Of a DNA stretch of 59,086 bases, positions 8,949 to 18,529 are shown in pieces; the first letter of the stretch is position 1, and each line of letters begins with the position of its first letter. The stretch covers positions 13,256 to 72,341 of the forward strand of contig PTET01000001.1 in the NCBI GenBank assembly GCA_004359435.1, in the 5' to 3' direction. A model generated the notes under the pieces. The model did no database searches. It was not told the origin of the DNA and was given only the letters and a program-made list of their open reading frames with translations. Source of the stretch: Flavobacteriaceae bacterium. GTDB lineage: Bacteria; Bacteroidota; Bacteroidia; Flavobacteriales; Weeksellaceae. A program made the translations under genes and the position numbers.

Positions 8949-8958
8949 CTTTGGAATT

Positions 8959-9309
8959 ATGTTAATAGAAGTTTTAAGATCGAAAATTCACCGAGTAAAA
9001 GTTACAGGCGCAGAACTGGACTACATCGGAAGTATCACCATCGACCAAGATTTGTTGGAAGCAGCCAATATTATCGTAGGCCAAAGGGTACAAATTGTCA
9101 ATGTGAACAACGGAGAAAGACTAGAAACCTATACCATTCCGGGTAAAAGAGGTTCTGGTGACATCACCCTAAACGGACCTGCAGCCAGACGGGTGCAAAA
9201 AGGAGACATCATTATTATTATTGCCTATGGTTTAATTGAGGTAGACAAAGCCCAAGACCACAACCCAACGGTTATTTTTCCAGATGAAAACAACCAGTTA
9301 ATAAACTAA
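8959..9309 (+). CDS. panD: aspartate 1-decarboxylase PanD
   Basis: PanD decarboxylates L-aspartate to beta-alanine for PanC. The 116-residue proenzyme contains the self-cleavage site Gly24-Ser25 (YIGSIT), where Ser25 becomes the pyruvoyl group, and the conserved [26 protein letters not shown] and [10 protein letters not shown] segments. Length is typical. It lies 10 bp after panC. Confidence 0.97.
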   Translation: MLIEVLRSKIHRVKVTGAELDYIGSITIDQDLLEAANIIVGQRVQIVNVNNGERLETYTIPGKRGSGDITLNGPAARRVQKGDIIIIIAYGLIEVDKAQDHNPTVIFPDENNQLIN

Positions 9310-9327
9310 AAACAATGCTTCTCGCCC

Positions 9328-9901
9328 ATGTTGACCACAAAAAACATTACTGGATTTTTAAACTACTTACCTAAATAAAAACGCTTCTTTGCCCAAAGAA
9401 AAATCTTTGTTTTCAAATCCATTATTTTATGTTGGGCTTGTGGTTTGTGCTTTGTTCCTATTTTTTCTCTACAAAAAAAGAGATGCTTTTTCGGTTGGAG
9501 GAAAACTCAAAGAAATTTATAAGAATCTAGTAGAAGGAATTAACTCTATTAATTCTCTCAAACAAAAAAAAGCTTTTTGGTTTCATACTTTTGTGATTTG
9601 GGCTTGTTATTTCATCATGACCTACGTAATGTTCTTTTGCCTGAAAGAAACCCAAAGCATCACAATTAATGAGACGCTTCTGATTTTTATTTTCGGAAGT
9701 CTAGGGATGATTATTCCCACTCCCGGAGGAGTAGGTTCTTACCACGGAGCCATTATTATGGCCTTTACTCTTTTGGGATATTCTCACATTTATGGAATGG
9801 CCGTTGCATTTTTGATCCATACTTTTCAGTATTTATTAGGATTGACAACAGGCCTAATCGGATTTTTACTTTTGGCACTTCCTTTTTCTAAATCCAATTA
9901 A
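9328..9901 (+). pseudogene. UPF0104 / LPG-synthase-type membrane protein, N-terminal half missing
   Basis: Only the C-terminal half (about 170 codons, open from 9362, first possible start TTG 9389) of an AglD/MprF-like flippase-domain protein is present. Four membrane segments and the conserved PTPGGVGSYHGA region identify it. The family is usually about 320-330 residues, and this gene normally follows panD in Flavobacteriia. A short frame from ATG 9328 (MLTTKNITGFLNYLPK then TAA) could be the remnant of the true N-terminus, in another frame. The likely cause is an internal, frame-disrupting deletion. The C-terminal assignment is firm; the remnant is inference. Confidence 0.55.
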
Positions 9902-9905
9902 GCAC

Positions 9906-10586
9906 ATGGCCAAAGCTAAAATCGCCTTTGTATGCAGCCAATGTGGAGCCCAGCACAGCAAGTGGCAAGGCCAATGCAGCAGTTGCAAAGCATGGAACAC
10001 CCTTGGTGAAGAAATTTTAGAACCTAAACCCCAAAGCAAACCTTGGAGTGAAACAAAATCTGATCCTTTCCAATCCAAAGCACAAATTTTAAGTGAAATT
10101 AGCCCTGAGAAAGAAAACAGAATTTCCAGCGAGAACAAAGAATTAGACAGAGTATTGGGAGGAGGAATCACCCTTGGATCGGTAACACTGATTGGAGGCG
10201 AACCCGGCATTGGAAAATCAACCCTTCTTCTGCAAGTAGCCCTAAGCTTACAAAACAGCAAAGTCTTGTATGTTTCTGGTGAAGAAAGCCTACGGCAGAT
10301 CAAACTTCGAGCAGAAAGAGTGGGATTAGAAAACTCTCAGTGCTATATTTTATGCCAAACCCAGATCGAAAAAATCTTCGAGCAAGCCAAACAAATCAAA
10401 CCCGATTTGCTAATTATCGACTCGATTCAAACCATTGAACAAAGAATTAAAGAAGCAGAAAAACTAGGATACAAAACGATTTTTATCTCTGCCTACAACA
10501 AACTAGAAGCGATTCCAAGAAAAATAAACATCAAACCACTTCACAAAATTGAAGATCTTTATACACTTCTGTTTGAAAAAAACTAA
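9906..10586 (+). CDS. radA: DNA repair protein RadA with a large internal in-frame deletion
   Basis: RadA/Sms is a RecA-like branch-migration helicase of about 450 residues. This frame has 226. Present are the zinc finger (CSQCGAQHSKWQGQCSSC), Walker A GGEPGIGKST and Walker B LLIIDSIQ. Immediately after DSIQTI the protein jumps to the usual extreme C-terminus (EQRIKEAEKLGYKTIFIS and KIEDLYTLLF). The second half of the ATPase core, the KNRFG motif and most of the Lon-like domain are absent. Start, stop and frame are intact, so it looks like a clean internal deletion and is probably inactive as a helicase. It lies 4 bp after the UPF0104 fragment. Confidence 0.85.
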   Translation: MAKAKIAFVCSQCGAQHSKWQGQCSSCKAWNTLGEEILEPKPQSKPWSETKSDPFQSKAQILSEISPEKENRISSENKELDRVLGGGITLGSVTLIGGEPGIGKSTLLLQVALSLQNSKVLYVSGEESLRQIKLRAERVGLENSQCYILCQTQIEKIFEQAKQIKPDLLIIDSIQTIEQRIKEAEKLGYKTIFISAYNKLEAIPRKINIKPLHKIEDLYTLLFEKN

Positions 10587-10610
10587 AATTAAGTTTACTT
10601 GGGAAAAACA

Positions 10611-10643
10611 AAAAAAACCGACAAAACATGTCGGTTTTTTTTG
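10611..10643. terminator. bidirectional intrinsic terminator
   Basis: The stem AAAACCGACA / TGTCGGTTTT (10614-10637) has flanking A and T runs on both sides. It separates radA from the convergent tRNA-Leu gene. Confidence 0.85.
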
Positions 10644-10650
10644 TTTGAAG

Positions 10651-10731
10651 TACCCAGGGCGGGAATCGAACCCGCACTCCAGAGGAACTGGATTTTGAAT
10701 CCAGCGCGTCTACCAATTCCGCCACCTGGGC
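10651..10731 (-). tRNA. tRNA-Leu(CAA)
   Basis: Read on the minus strand, the acceptor stem GCCCAGG pairs with CCTGGGT (G1-U72 wobble), followed by A73. The D-arm has GGCGGAATTGGTAGACGC. The anticodon stem CTGGA/TCCAG encloses the loop TTCAAAA with anticodon CAA. A class II variable arm (TCC/GGA) and the T arm GGGTTCGATTCCC complete it. The 3' CCA is not encoded. Confidence 0.95.
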
Positions 10732-10802
10732 AAGTGGAGTGCAAATATAATTCTTTTTTTATAGCAACATAATTTTTTTAGGCAAAAAAGAGTTTGAAAT
10801 TG

Positions 10803-10833
10803 TTTGTTAGAGCAAAAACAATAGCTATTTTTG
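10803..10833 (+). promoter_or_regulatory. promoter TTTG-N19-TATTTTTG for pheS
   Basis: A consensus Bacteroidota promoter: -33 TTTG (10803-10806) and -7 TATTTTTG (10826-10833) with a 19-bp spacer, 23 bp upstream of the pheS ATG. Confidence 0.75.
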
Positions 10834-10856
10834 TGTTCTAAGCACCGAGAAAATCC

Positions 10857-11879
10857 ATGATAGATTCCATTGAAAAATACATCCAACAAATAGAGGCTTT
10901 TGCTTCGAAAGATGCCAAAGAAATTGAAGAATTCAGAATTCAGTTTCTTGGTAAAAAGGGAGTTTTCAATCAGATTATGGAAGGGTTTAAGTCTGTTCCC
11001 CCTGAGCAGAAAAAAGAATTTGGACAAAAAGCCAATACCCTAAAAAACAAAGCCCAAGAAAAAATTGATCAGCTCAAAGCACAGCTAGACAGCAACAAAG
11101 AGAGTGCTTCGCAGGAAGATTTTACCAAAAGTGGAATTCCCTTAGAGTCTGGCTCCATGCACCCCATAGCCCTTGTGAGAGACAAAATTATAGAGATTTT
11201 TTCTCGCATCGGCTTCGGACTTTCGGATGGTCCAGAGATAGAAGACGATTGGCACAACTTTACTGCCTTAAATCTTCCTGAATTTCATCCAGCCAGAGAC
11301 ATGCAAGACACCTTTTTTGTGGAACAAAATCCAGACATCTTGCTCAGAACCCATACTTCCTCTGTGCAGATTAGATACATGGAAAACCACCAGCCTCCTT
11401 TTCGAATTCTTTCCCCTGGGAGAGTATTTCGAAACGAAGATATTTCGGCCAGATCTCACTGCATGTTTCACCAAATTGAAGGTTTGTATGTGGCAGAAAA
11501 TGTCTCTTTTGCAGACCTTAAACAAACCCTACAATATTTTACCACAGAGCTTTTTGGGAAATCTAAAATTAGACTTCGACCTTCTTATTTTCCTTTTACA
11601 GAGCCAAGCGCAGAGATAGATGTATACTGGGGGCTAGAAACCCCTACAGACTACAAAATGACCAAAGGCACAGGCTGGCTAGAAATTGGTGGATGTGGAA
11701 TGATTGACCCGAACGTACTTAGCAATGTAAACATAGATCCAGATGTGTATTCTGGTTTTGCTTTTGGGGTAGGGGTTGAACGTATCGCCCTTTTGCTCTA
11801 CCAAATTGGAGACATTAGAATGTACTTTGAAAACGACCAAAGATTTTTGGCACAATTCGCCAAAGAACTAAACCTTTAA
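10857..11879 (+). CDS. pheS: phenylalanine-tRNA ligase alpha subunit
   Basis: PheS carries the catalytic core of the alpha2-beta2 synthetase that charges tRNA-Phe. The 340 residues show an N-terminal coiled-coil tRNA-binding arm (1-90), then class II synthetase motifs: HPIALVRDKIIEIFSRIGF, the motif-2 loop FRNEDISARSHCMFHQIEG, the phenylalanine pocket PSYFPFTEPSAE, and motif 3 in FAFGVGVERIALLLYQIGDIR. The beta subunit gene is not in the window; separation of pheS and pheT is common in Bacteroidota. Confidence 0.97.
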   Translation: MIDSIEKYIQQIEAFASKDAKEIEEFRIQFLGKKGVFNQIMEGFKSVPPEQKKEFGQKANTLKNKAQEKIDQLKAQLDSNKESASQEDFTKSGIPLESGSMHPIALVRDKIIEIFSRIGFGLSDGPEIEDDWHNFTALNLPEFHPARDMQDTFFVEQNPDILLRTHTSSVQIRYMENHQPPFRILSPGRVFRNEDISARSHCMFHQIEGLYVAENVSFADLKQTLQYFTTELFGKSKIRLRPSYFPFTEPSAEIDVYWGLETPTDYKMTKGTGWLEIGGCGMIDPNVLSNVNIDPDVYSGFAFGVGVERIALLLYQIGDIRMYFENDQRFLAQFAKELNL

Positions 11880-11919
11880 CCAACCTATAAACTGTTTTTT
11901 AACCGATAAACTTAGACAC

Positions 11920-13101
11920 ATGAACAACGATGCTATCGATTTTTTCTTAACCGAAGAACACAAAATGTTTAGAGAAACCGTAAGAGATTTCGCAAAACAA
12001 TACATTGAACCCAATTTCGACAAATGGGAAAAAGAAGGAAAAGTAGACCGTGAATTTTTCAAAAAAGCGGGAGAATTTGGTCTTCTTGGATTGGCTGTAG
12101 AACCAGAATATGCGGGTATGGGTCTGAACCACATGTACTCTCTTGTAATGGTAGAAGAGCTTGGAAAACACAACTTTTCTGGAGCAACTCTAAGCCTTGT
12201 AGCACACTCTTACCTTGGAATGAACTACCTACAACATGCAGGAACAGATTATATCAAAAAAACCTACCTAGAACCTTCTGTAACTGGAGAAAAAGTTTCT
12301 TGTTTGGGGATGACTGAACCTGGAGCTGGTTCTGACCTTGCTGCCCTTTCTACCACTGCTGTGAGAGAAGGAGACTACTACATCGTAAACGGATCCAAAA
12401 CGTTTATCACCAATGGAGTGTATGCAGACTTTATGGTAACGGCTGTAAAAACAGATCCTTCCAAAGGTCCTGCAGGAGTATCTCTTTTGGTGATTGACTG
12501 CAACTCTGAAGGATTCACCAGATCCAAACTACACAAACTGGGAATGCACTCTTCTGATACTGCAGAAATTGGGATGACCAACGTAAAAGTTCCTGTAGCC
12601 AACCTCTTAGGACAAGAAGGGATGGGATTCAAATACATGATGGAATCTTTGCAAACTGAGCGTTTGGGAGTTGCTTGGGCTTGTATGGGAGAGATGATTG
12701 GTGTGTTTAACAAAACCATAGATTACATGAACACCCGTGTTGCTTTTGGAAAACCGATTACCAAATTCCAAGCATTGAGACACAAACTGGCGGAAATGGC
12801 TATCGAAATTGAGGCAACTCGTGCATTCTTGTATCTCACAAACCAAAGATTCTGCAACGGAGACATTGTAGTTACAGAGTGTTCTATGCTAAAAGCCAAA
12901 ACTTCTGACCTTCTCAACGAAGTTTCAGACAAATGTTTGCAAATGTTTGGAGGATATGGTTTCATTGAAGAATATCCAGTAGCCAGAATCTACAGAGACC
13001 AAAGAGTAAACCCAATTTACGCAGGTACCAACGAAATTATGAAAGAAATTATCTGCAAAACGGTGGTTGACGGAGTTACTTACAAAAAAGTGTACAACTA
13101 A
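11920..13101 (+). CDS. acyl-CoA dehydrogenase
   Basis: An FAD enzyme that oxidises acyl-CoA to enoyl-CoA. The 393 residues show the family signatures CLGMTEPGAGSDLAAL (FAD and substrate contact) and QMFGGYGFIEEYPVARIYRDQRV in the C-terminal helical domain. The likely catalytic Glu is in YAGTNEIMKEII, the position used by short- and medium-chain enzymes. Substrate chain length cannot be told from sequence. It is about 40 bp after pheS and followed by a terminator, so it may be monocistronic or co-transcribed with pheS. Confidence 0.92.
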   Translation: MNNDAIDFFLTEEHKMFRETVRDFAKQYIEPNFDKWEKEGKVDREFFKKAGEFGLLGLAVEPEYAGMGLNHMYSLVMVEELGKHNFSGATLSLVAHSYLGMNYLQHAGTDYIKKTYLEPSVTGEKVSCLGMTEPGAGSDLAALSTTAVREGDYYIVNGSKTFITNGVYADFMVTAVKTDPSKGPAGVSLLVIDCNSEGFTRSKLHKLGMHSSDTAEIGMTNVKVPVANLLGQEGMGFKYMMESLQTERLGVAWACMGEMIGVFNKTIDYMNTRVAFGKPITKFQALRHKLAEMAIEIEATRAFLYLTNQRFCNGDIVVTECSMLKAKTSDLLNEVSDKCLQMFGGYGFIEEYPVARIYRDQRVNPIYAGTNEIMKEIICKTVVDGVTYKKVYN

Positions 13102-13122
13102 AAGCTTTTGCTATTTAGAACC

Positions 13123-13158
13123 AAAAAAAGGGAGAACCAAACGGTTGCTCCCTTTTTT
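13123..13158. terminator. bidirectional intrinsic terminator
   Basis: AAAAAAGGGAG pairs with CTCCCTTTTTT, extended by an inner AACC/GGTT. It separates the acyl-CoA dehydrogenase from the convergent hydrolase. Confidence 0.85.
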
Positions 13159-13183
13159 ATTCGGCTGAAAATCGAATTAAAAT

Positions 13184-14245
13184 CTACCTCAAAAACTCCG
13201 CAACTCTTTCAACAAGTGCTTTGTGTCTTTTGGAATTGAACACCAAAAAATCGTGCATTTCGTTTTTGTAATAATAAAAATCTACTTTGTTTCCAGCTTT
13301 TCTGGCTTTTTCAACCCAAAGAAAGGCGTCGGGGGAAATCATGTCTAAATCTGAGCTCACCACAAACATGCGGGGAAACCCAGAAAGTTTTGCGTACAAG
13401 GGCGAAACAAGGGGATCCTTCACGTCTTTTTCCCCTGCATAGGCTTTTCCACAATCTTGAATAAAAGTTTTGTTTAGCACGATTTCTTTGCTTTGCAATT
13501 CGGCGGTCATTTCCGGGTTTTCCATCGAAAGATCCACCCATGGGGAAATCATAACCATTTTCTCTGGCAGATTTTGGGGTAAAACCTGATTATCGACTTT
13601 AAGCATTTGTACCAAAGAAGCACACATCCCCGCTCCTGCGGAATCTCCCATCAGAAGCATGGGTGTTCCATCAGACAATTCTTTGTACAGTCCAACCACT
13701 TCTGCCATTACCTGATCTTGGGTATATTTGGGAGACCTGAGATAATCCACCAGAACGATTTCTAGCTCGCCAGCAGAGGCGTTTAACACATCCATGGCAA
13801 AATGGGCATGGTCACCAGAAAAACCCATTACATTGGCACCTCCATGCAAATAAAAAACACGCTTTTTGGGACTAGATTCACCCCTGGTAAGCACAAAATA
13901 GGGCGTATTTTCAAACTGTTTTTTTTGAACAGAAACTCCTTCAACACCTCGGATGTTTTTCTTAGAAGGAGTAAGGCTCGCCACCATTTTGGGCCCAACA
14001 AGAGGAGAAGTTCCTTTGAAGAAGACTTTGGAAAAAACCCGAAAAGCACCGTTAATGGGACCTACTCCTTTTTCGAGTTGAACCACTGTTTTTCCTCCAA
14101 TGGTGGAAAGAATTCTTTCTCTGTTGTAGGACAAATCTTCAAGCACTTGTTTGGACTCTGTTTTGACTTTCTCCATCTGGTTTGGAGTTTGGGAATAACA
14201 AAGCGAAAAGCCCAAAAAGCCCATCAAAAGAAATGCATGTTTCAT
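13184..14245 (-). CDS. secreted alpha/beta hydrolase, HSL (fold-3) family
   Basis: A predicted exported esterase of 353 residues. A signal peptide ends at CYSQ (about residue 19). The hydrolase core has the oxyanion motif HGG (134-136) and the nucleophile elbow GDSAGAG (Ser202). A later Asp in VVSSDLDMISPDA and His in KNEMHDFLVF complete a Ser-Asp-His triad. This arrangement is typical of the hormone-sensitive-lipase family, which cleaves short acyl esters. The substrate is unknown. It is flanked by terminators on both sides, so it is transcribed alone. Confidence 0.85.
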   Translation of the reverse strand: MKHAFLLMGFLGFSLCYSQTPNQMEKVKTESKQVLEDLSYNRERILSTIGGKTVVQLEKGVGPINGAFRVFSKVFFKGTSPLVGPKMVASLTPSKKNIRGVEGVSVQKKQFENTPYFVLTRGESSPKKRVFYLHGGANVMGFSGDHAHFAMDVLNASAGELEIVLVDYLRSPKYTQDQVMAEVVGLYKELSDGTPMLLMGDSAGAGMCASLVQMLKVDNQVLPQNLPEKMVMISPWVDLSMENPEMTAELQSKEIVLNKTFIQDCGKAYAGEKDVKDPLVSPLYAKLSGFPRMFVVSSDLDMISPDAFLWVEKARKAGNKVDFYYYKNEMHDFLVFNSKRHKALVERVAEFLR

Positions 14246-14315
14246 ATTATATTTTTTTATTGAAAATTAGAATCGAACTTAAACCTAGTAATAGTATAAG
14301 GATACTGTAAGATAC

Positions 14316-14350
14316 AAAAAAGGTGTCTAAATAGCATTCAGACACCTTTT
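14316..14350. terminator. bidirectional intrinsic terminator
   Basis: AAAAGGTGTCT pairs with AGACACCTTTT around an 11-nt loop. It lies 25 bp after the leuB stop on the minus strand. Confidence 0.8.
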
Positions 14351-14374
14351 GAATTTCAAATCAGCGACGTTCTG

Positions 14375-15433
14375 TTAGATGTTTTGGGCAACCCAATCTC
14401 CAACTTCAGAGGTTTTGTATGCTTTGGCTCCATCTGCGATGTCTTCTGTAACCACTCCTTCTGCAAGAGATTTGTCCACCGCATCACGGATGGCTTTGGC
14501 TTCATCCTGTAGATTGAAAGCGTACTCGAACATCATAGCAAGGGAAAGAATGGTAGCCAATGGATTGGCAATGTCTTTTCCTGTAGCTTGAGGATAAGAA
14601 CCGTGGATAGGCTCAAATAGGGAGGTGTGCACTCCAACAGAAGCAGAAGGCATCAGTCCCATAGAACCTGCAATCACAGACGCCTCGTCGGTAATGATGT
14701 CTCCGAACATGTTTTCCGTAATCATCACATCATAATGTTTGGGCCATTGTACCAGTCTCATGGCGGCAGCATCTACCAATTCATACTCTACGGTAACTTC
14801 TGGATAGTCTTTCTCCATGGCTTGTACAGTTTCTCTCCAAAGACGAGAGGTTTCCAATACGTTGGCTTTGTCGATTAGGGTCAGTTTTTTCTTGCGTTTT
14901 AAGGCATATTCAAATCCCATTTTGGCAAGACGAATCACCTCTTCTCTGGTGTAAATACAGGTATCAAAAGCGGTGTTCCCATCGTCTTTTCTTCCCTTGT
15001 CCCCAAAGTAGATTCCTCCGGTGAGCTCTCTTAGACAGATAAAATCTGTACCTTCAATTCTTTCTTGTTTGAGTGGAGATTTGTGCAAAAGGGATGCAAA
15101 AGTAAAAGTAGGACGTACATTGGCAAAAAGACCAAGGCGTTTTCTCATCTCAAGTAGTCCTTGTTCTGGTCTTACTGGAGCGGAAGGGTTGTTGTCGTAC
15201 TTTGGGTCTCCTATGGCTCCAAAAAGCACCGCATCTGCTGCCATACAAGCCTGGTGGGTTTCCTCTGGATAGGGATTCCCAACCGCATCTATGGCTGCTG
15301 CACCTGTTAGGGCTTCTGTGAGCTTTACTTCATGACCAAATTTGGTAGCGACTGCATCCAATACTTTGAGGGCTTGATCCACTACCTCGGGCCCAATTCC
15401 GTCTCCTTTTAAAACTGCAATGTTTAATTTCAT
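14375..15433 (-). CDS. leuB: 3-isopropylmalate dehydrogenase LeuB
   Basis: LeuB oxidatively decarboxylates 3-isopropylmalate in leucine synthesis, using NAD+. The 352 residues include the N-terminal [11 protein letters not shown], the substrate-binding [21 protein letters not shown], the catalytic Tyr and Lys in TGGIYFG and [10 protein letters not shown], the metal-binding Asp cluster [24 protein letters not shown], and the adenine-binding [18 protein letters not shown]. No other leucine genes lie here, so leuB is separated from leuACD. It is probably monocistronic. Confidence 0.96.
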   Translation of the reverse strand: MKLNIAVLKGDGIGPEVVDQALKVLDAVATKFGHEVKLTEALTGAAAIDAVGNPYPEETHQACMAADAVLFGAIGDPKYDNNPSAPVRPEQGLLEMRKRLGLFANVRPTFTFASLLHKSPLKQERIEGTDFICLRELTGGIYFGDKGRKDDGNTAFDTCIYTREEVIRLAKMGFEYALKRKKKLTLIDKANVLETSRLWRETVQAMEKDYPEVTVEYELVDAAAMRLVQWPKHYDVMITENMFGDIITDEASVIAGSMGLMPSASVGVHTSLFEPIHGSYPQATGKDIANPLATILSLAMMFEYAFNLQDEAKAIRDAVDKSLAEGVVTEDIADGAKAYKTSEVGDWVAQNI

Positions 15434-15519
15434 TATTTCTGTAATTGTTTATTATCTATATCGGCAAAACGCCAAAATTAAGGTATTTTTCTTGCACCCA
15501 AAACCTAAATTAAACTAGA

Positions 15520-16521
15520 TTAATCCAAATGATCGGATAATTTTTTGAAGATTTCAATCGGATTTTTTTCTCGGTACAAAATATCATGAACCGCCTTAAA
15601 AATAGGCATTTTCAGTTTGTTGTCTTTCACCATTTGGTTGAGTCCATCCGAGCCATAATAGCCCTCGGCCACCATATTCATCTCTAGCATGGCAGATTTT
15701 ACCGTATATCCTTTGCCTATCATCACCCCAAAAGTTCGGTTTCTGGAGAAGTACGAGTATCCCGTTACCAGCAAATCTCCCAAATAGGCAGACTTGCTAA
15801 TGTCTCTGTCCATAGGATAAAGTGCATTTAAAAATAATTCAATCTCTCGAATGGCATTGCTCATGAGGATTGACTGAAAATTATCTCCAAAACTGAGTCC
15901 ATGCGCAATTCCACAGGCGATGGAATACACGTTTTTAAGTACAGCGGCATATTCGGTTCCCCAAATGTCATCGGTGGTGGTGGTATTGATGAATTTACAA
16001 TCTAAAAGATCTGCAAAAACCTTGGCTTTAGACAAATTTTGAGCAGAAATGGTGAGATAAGAAAGTTTTTCTAAAGCCACCTCCTCTGCATGACAAGGCC
16101 CTGAAATATTCCCTAAAAAATCGTAAGGAATACCAAAAGTATCGTGCAAATAACTACCCACAGATTTCATCTCCGAAGGAATAATCCCTTTTACCGAAGA
16201 GTAAATCATTTTTCCTTCCATCGAAACCGTTACTTTTTCAAAACTTTCTTTTTGATAAATAGAGGGAATCACATTGACCAAAATATCTGAAGCCTCTACA
16301 ATTTGGTTGATGTCTGTGGAAAGATGAAGCTTATTGGGATCAAATTCTATGGTAGAAAGATACTTGGGATTGCGTTTTTCGTTCTGCAAACAACCCTTTA
16401 CATAATCGTCTCTCACCCACCAATGTACAGTGTCTAGATTTTCACAGAGAATCTTCACCAAGGCTGTCCCCCAACTTCCGCTGCTTAGAACACCCACTGT
16501 GGGTTTGTTAGAAGTATCCAT
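15520..16521 (-). CDS. gpsA: glycerol-3-phosphate dehydrogenase [NAD(P)+] GpsA
   Basis: GpsA reduces dihydroxyacetone phosphate to sn-glycerol-3-phosphate, the backbone of phospholipids. Visible are the Rossmann motif GVLSSGSWGTAL (about 9-20), GNISGPCHAEEVA, the catalytic Lys in EYAAVLKNVYSIACGI, and the substrate segment DLLVTGYSYFSRNRTFG. The ATG at 16521 is chosen over a longer frame from 16554, because a TATATTTG promoter element lies at 16541-16548, between the two. The product is then 333 residues, normal for the family. Confidence 0.94.
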   Translation of the reverse strand: MDTSNKPTVGVLSSGSWGTALVKILCENLDTVHWWVRDDYVKGCLQNEKRNPKYLSTIEFDPNKLHLSTDINQIVEASDILVNVIPSIYQKESFEKVTVSMEGKMIYSSVKGIIPSEMKSVGSYLHDTFGIPYDFLGNISGPCHAEEVALEKLSYLTISAQNLSKAKVFADLLDCKFINTTTTDDIWGTEYAAVLKNVYSIACGIAHGLSFGDNFQSILMSNAIREIELFLNALYPMDRDISKSAYLGDLLVTGYSYFSRNRTFGVMIGKGYTVKSAMLEMNMVAEGYYGSDGLNQMVKDNKLKMPIFKAVHDILYREKNPIEIFKKLSDHLD

Positions 16522-16540
16522 TTTCTTTGCTTTTGAGTTA

Positions 16541-16548
16541 CAAATATA
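16541..16548 (-). promoter_or_regulatory. -7 element TATATTTG for gpsA
   Basis: Perfect TAnnTTTG on the minus strand, 19 bp upstream of the gpsA ATG. No good -33 was seen. It decides the start codon. Confidence 0.6.
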
Positions 16549-16601
16549 AGGCAATTTATAAAATCAGCAGTTTACATTGCCTATTAACTAAAAGAATTAG
16601 G

Positions 16602-16609
16602 TAATTTTG
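16602..16609 (+). promoter_or_regulatory. -7 element TAATTTTG for the envelope cluster
   Basis: Perfect TAnnTTTG, 19 bp upstream of the TTG start and 34 bp upstream of ATG 16644. It is the likely promoter of the long plus-strand cluster that begins with the flippase. Confidence 0.55.
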
Positions 16610-16628
16610 GGATATAAAAACGTCTGTT

Positions 16629-18083
16629 TTGCTTAAAAAATTAATGAGTCAGACTCTGATCTACGGACTGAGCAACGTACTTGGGAGGGTTTTTCCTTTT
16701 TTACTTACTCCCCTTTTGACCAAAGAATTTGGTCCGAGTTTTTATGCACCTTTCATCGACTTTTATTCAGCAGCTGGAATCTTAATGGTTGTGCTCTCTC
16801 ACGGGATGGAAACCAGTATTTTCCGATTTGTTACCCTTGAAAAAGACAAAAACAAAGTTTACTCTACAGCCCTTTTTAGCATCTTTTTGGTTTGTTTGGT
16901 TTTTGTGGTTTTGGGACTTTGGTTTCAAGACCCTTTTGCCCTTTGGTTTAAAAATCCGGGCAAAGGAAATTTTGTCGCATGGTTCGTGTTAATCCTTTCT
17001 TTGGACGCACTAAGCGCGGTACCTTTTGCCAAACTTCGGATTGAAGAAGCTGCTCTAAAATTCGGCGGAATCAAAATTCTCAATGCTGTTTTAAATTTTG
17101 TACTTAGTTTGTTTTTTCTTTTTGCCCTTCCCTACTTTGTAGAAAATGGATCTAACTGGGCGGCGATGCTTTATAAACCAGAATATGGAATTGGATATGT
17201 GTTTTTGGCCAATCTTCTGGCAAGCGCTTTTACTTTTCTGTGCCTAATTCCTACCCTTTTGGATATTCCGTTCAAATTTGATTTTTCGCTTTGGAAAAAA
17301 TTTATGCCCTATGCGTTACCCATTATGATTGCCGGTCTTGGAGGTGTGATCAACCAAAGTCTAGACAGACAATTTCTAAAATACTTACTTCCAGCAAGCA
17401 CCGCAGCCACCCAAGTAGGGATTTACGGAGCTGTATATAAAATTTCAACTTTTTTACTTTTGTTTAGACAGGCCTATTTGTTAGGAATAGAGCCATTTTT
17501 TTTCTCCCACGCCCAAAACAAAGACGCCAAAAAAACCTACGCCAAACTCATGCATTATTTTGTTTTGGTAAACTGTATAATTCTACTTGGTTTGGTGGCC
17601 AATTTAGATTTATTAAAATACTATTTGGGTCAGCCTAAATACTGGGAAGGACTGTCTGTTGTACCTATCATTCTAATTGCCGAAGTGTTTTTGGGCATTT
17701 ACCTAAACCTTAGCATCTGGTATAAACTTTCAGACAAAACCTACATTGGCGCGATTATTTCTTTAATCGGAGCCTTTCTAACTATTGTCATAAACCTTGT
17801 TTTTATACCTAAATATGGCTATTGGGCCTCCACTTGGGCAACTTTCATCGCTTACTTTAGCATGTGTGCTATTTCTTACAAGTGGGGCAAAAAACATTAC
17901 CCCATTAAATATCCGATGAAAATTATAAGTTTTTACCTTTTAACCAGCATCCTTTTTTGCATCCTAAGTTATTATCTATTTGATAAAAACATAATAATTG
18001 GTAATCTGTTGTTATTCTTTTATCTTGCGTTGGTTTTTGTCTTGGAGAAAGACTCAATCCAAAAAATGAAAAATGAAAAATGA
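16629..18083 (+). CDS. polysaccharide flippase-like membrane protein (MATE/Wzx superfamily)
   Basis: A 484-residue protein with about 14 membrane segments. The N-terminal [22 protein letters not shown] is the typical start of the Wzx-like polysaccharide_synt family, which exports undecaprenyl-linked oligosaccharides. A central loop [18 protein letters not shown] and a weaker C-terminal half fit the family. The start is TTG 16629 or ATG 16644; both precede the first helix. The stop overlaps the dut start (ATGA), so the genes are co-translated. This order next to dut and a sugar nucleotidyltransferase is common in Flavobacteriia. Confidence 0.82.
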   Translation: MLKKLMSQTLIYGLSNVLGRVFPFLLTPLLTKEFGPSFYAPFIDFYSAAGILMVVLSHGMETSIFRFVTLEKDKNKVYSTALFSIFLVCLVFVVLGLWFQDPFALWFKNPGKGNFVAWFVLILSLDALSAVPFAKLRIEEAALKFGGIKILNAVLNFVLSLFFLFALPYFVENGSNWAAMLYKPEYGIGYVFLANLLASAFTFLCLIPTLLDIPFKFDFSLWKKFMPYALPIMIAGLGGVINQSLDRQFLKYLLPASTAATQVGIYGAVYKISTFLLLFRQAYLLGIEPFFFSHAQNKDAKKTYAKLMHYFVLVNCIILLGLVANLDLLKYYLGQPKYWEGLSVVPIILIAEVFLGIYLNLSIWYKLSDKTYIGAIISLIGAFLTIVINLVFIPKYGYWASTWATFIAYFSMCAISYKWGKKHYPIKYPMKIISFYLLTSILFCILSYYLFDKNIIIGNLLLFFYLALVFVLEKDSIQKMKNEK

Positions 18084-18517
18084 AAATAGCTTTAGTAAAC
18101 ACTTCCAAACACCCTAGTCCTCAGTACAAAACAAGTGGATCTGCTGGGATGGATTTAACGGCCAACTTATCCGAATCTATCACCCTAAAGCCAATGGAAA
18201 GAACTTTGGTTCCAACTGGACTTTTTATTGCCTTGCCCGATGGTTTCGAAGCTCAGGTTAGACCCAGAAGTGGTCTGGCTCTTAAGAATGGAATCACTTG
18301 CCTAAACAGCCCGGGAACCATCGATTCTGATTATAGAGGAGAAATTGGCGTGATTTTGGCTAATCTATCCAATGAAGAATTTATCATCAACGATGGAGAC
18401 AGAATCGCCCAACTGGTCATCGCCAAGTTCGAGCAGATTTCTTGGGAGATTTGTGAAAGTTTAGATACAACAGAAAGACAAGACAAAGGATTCGGTTCTA
18501 CCGGAGTTAAGCAATAA
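18080..18517 (+). CDS. dut: dUTP diphosphatase
   Basis: This trimeric enzyme converts dUTP to dUMP, limiting uracil in DNA and supplying thymidylate synthesis. All five motifs are visible in 145 residues: [44 protein letters not shown] and the C-terminal GFGSTG phosphate clamp. It overlaps the flippase stop by 4 bp and is followed 12 bp later by the nucleotidyltransferase. Confidence 0.96.
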   Translation: MKIALVNTSKHPSPQYKTSGSAGMDLTANLSESITLKPMERTLVPTGLFIALPDGFEAQVRPRSGLALKNGITCLNSPGTIDSDYRGEIGVILANLSNEEFIINDGDRIAQLVIAKFEQISWEICESLDTTERQDKGFGSTGVKQ

Positions 18518-18529
18518 AGAAAAGAAAAA

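Noticed and set aside
10531-10725. Frame on the minus strand beginning MAELVDALDSK
   Set aside because: It is a translation of tRNA-Leu(CAA) and its flank, a well-known false gene.
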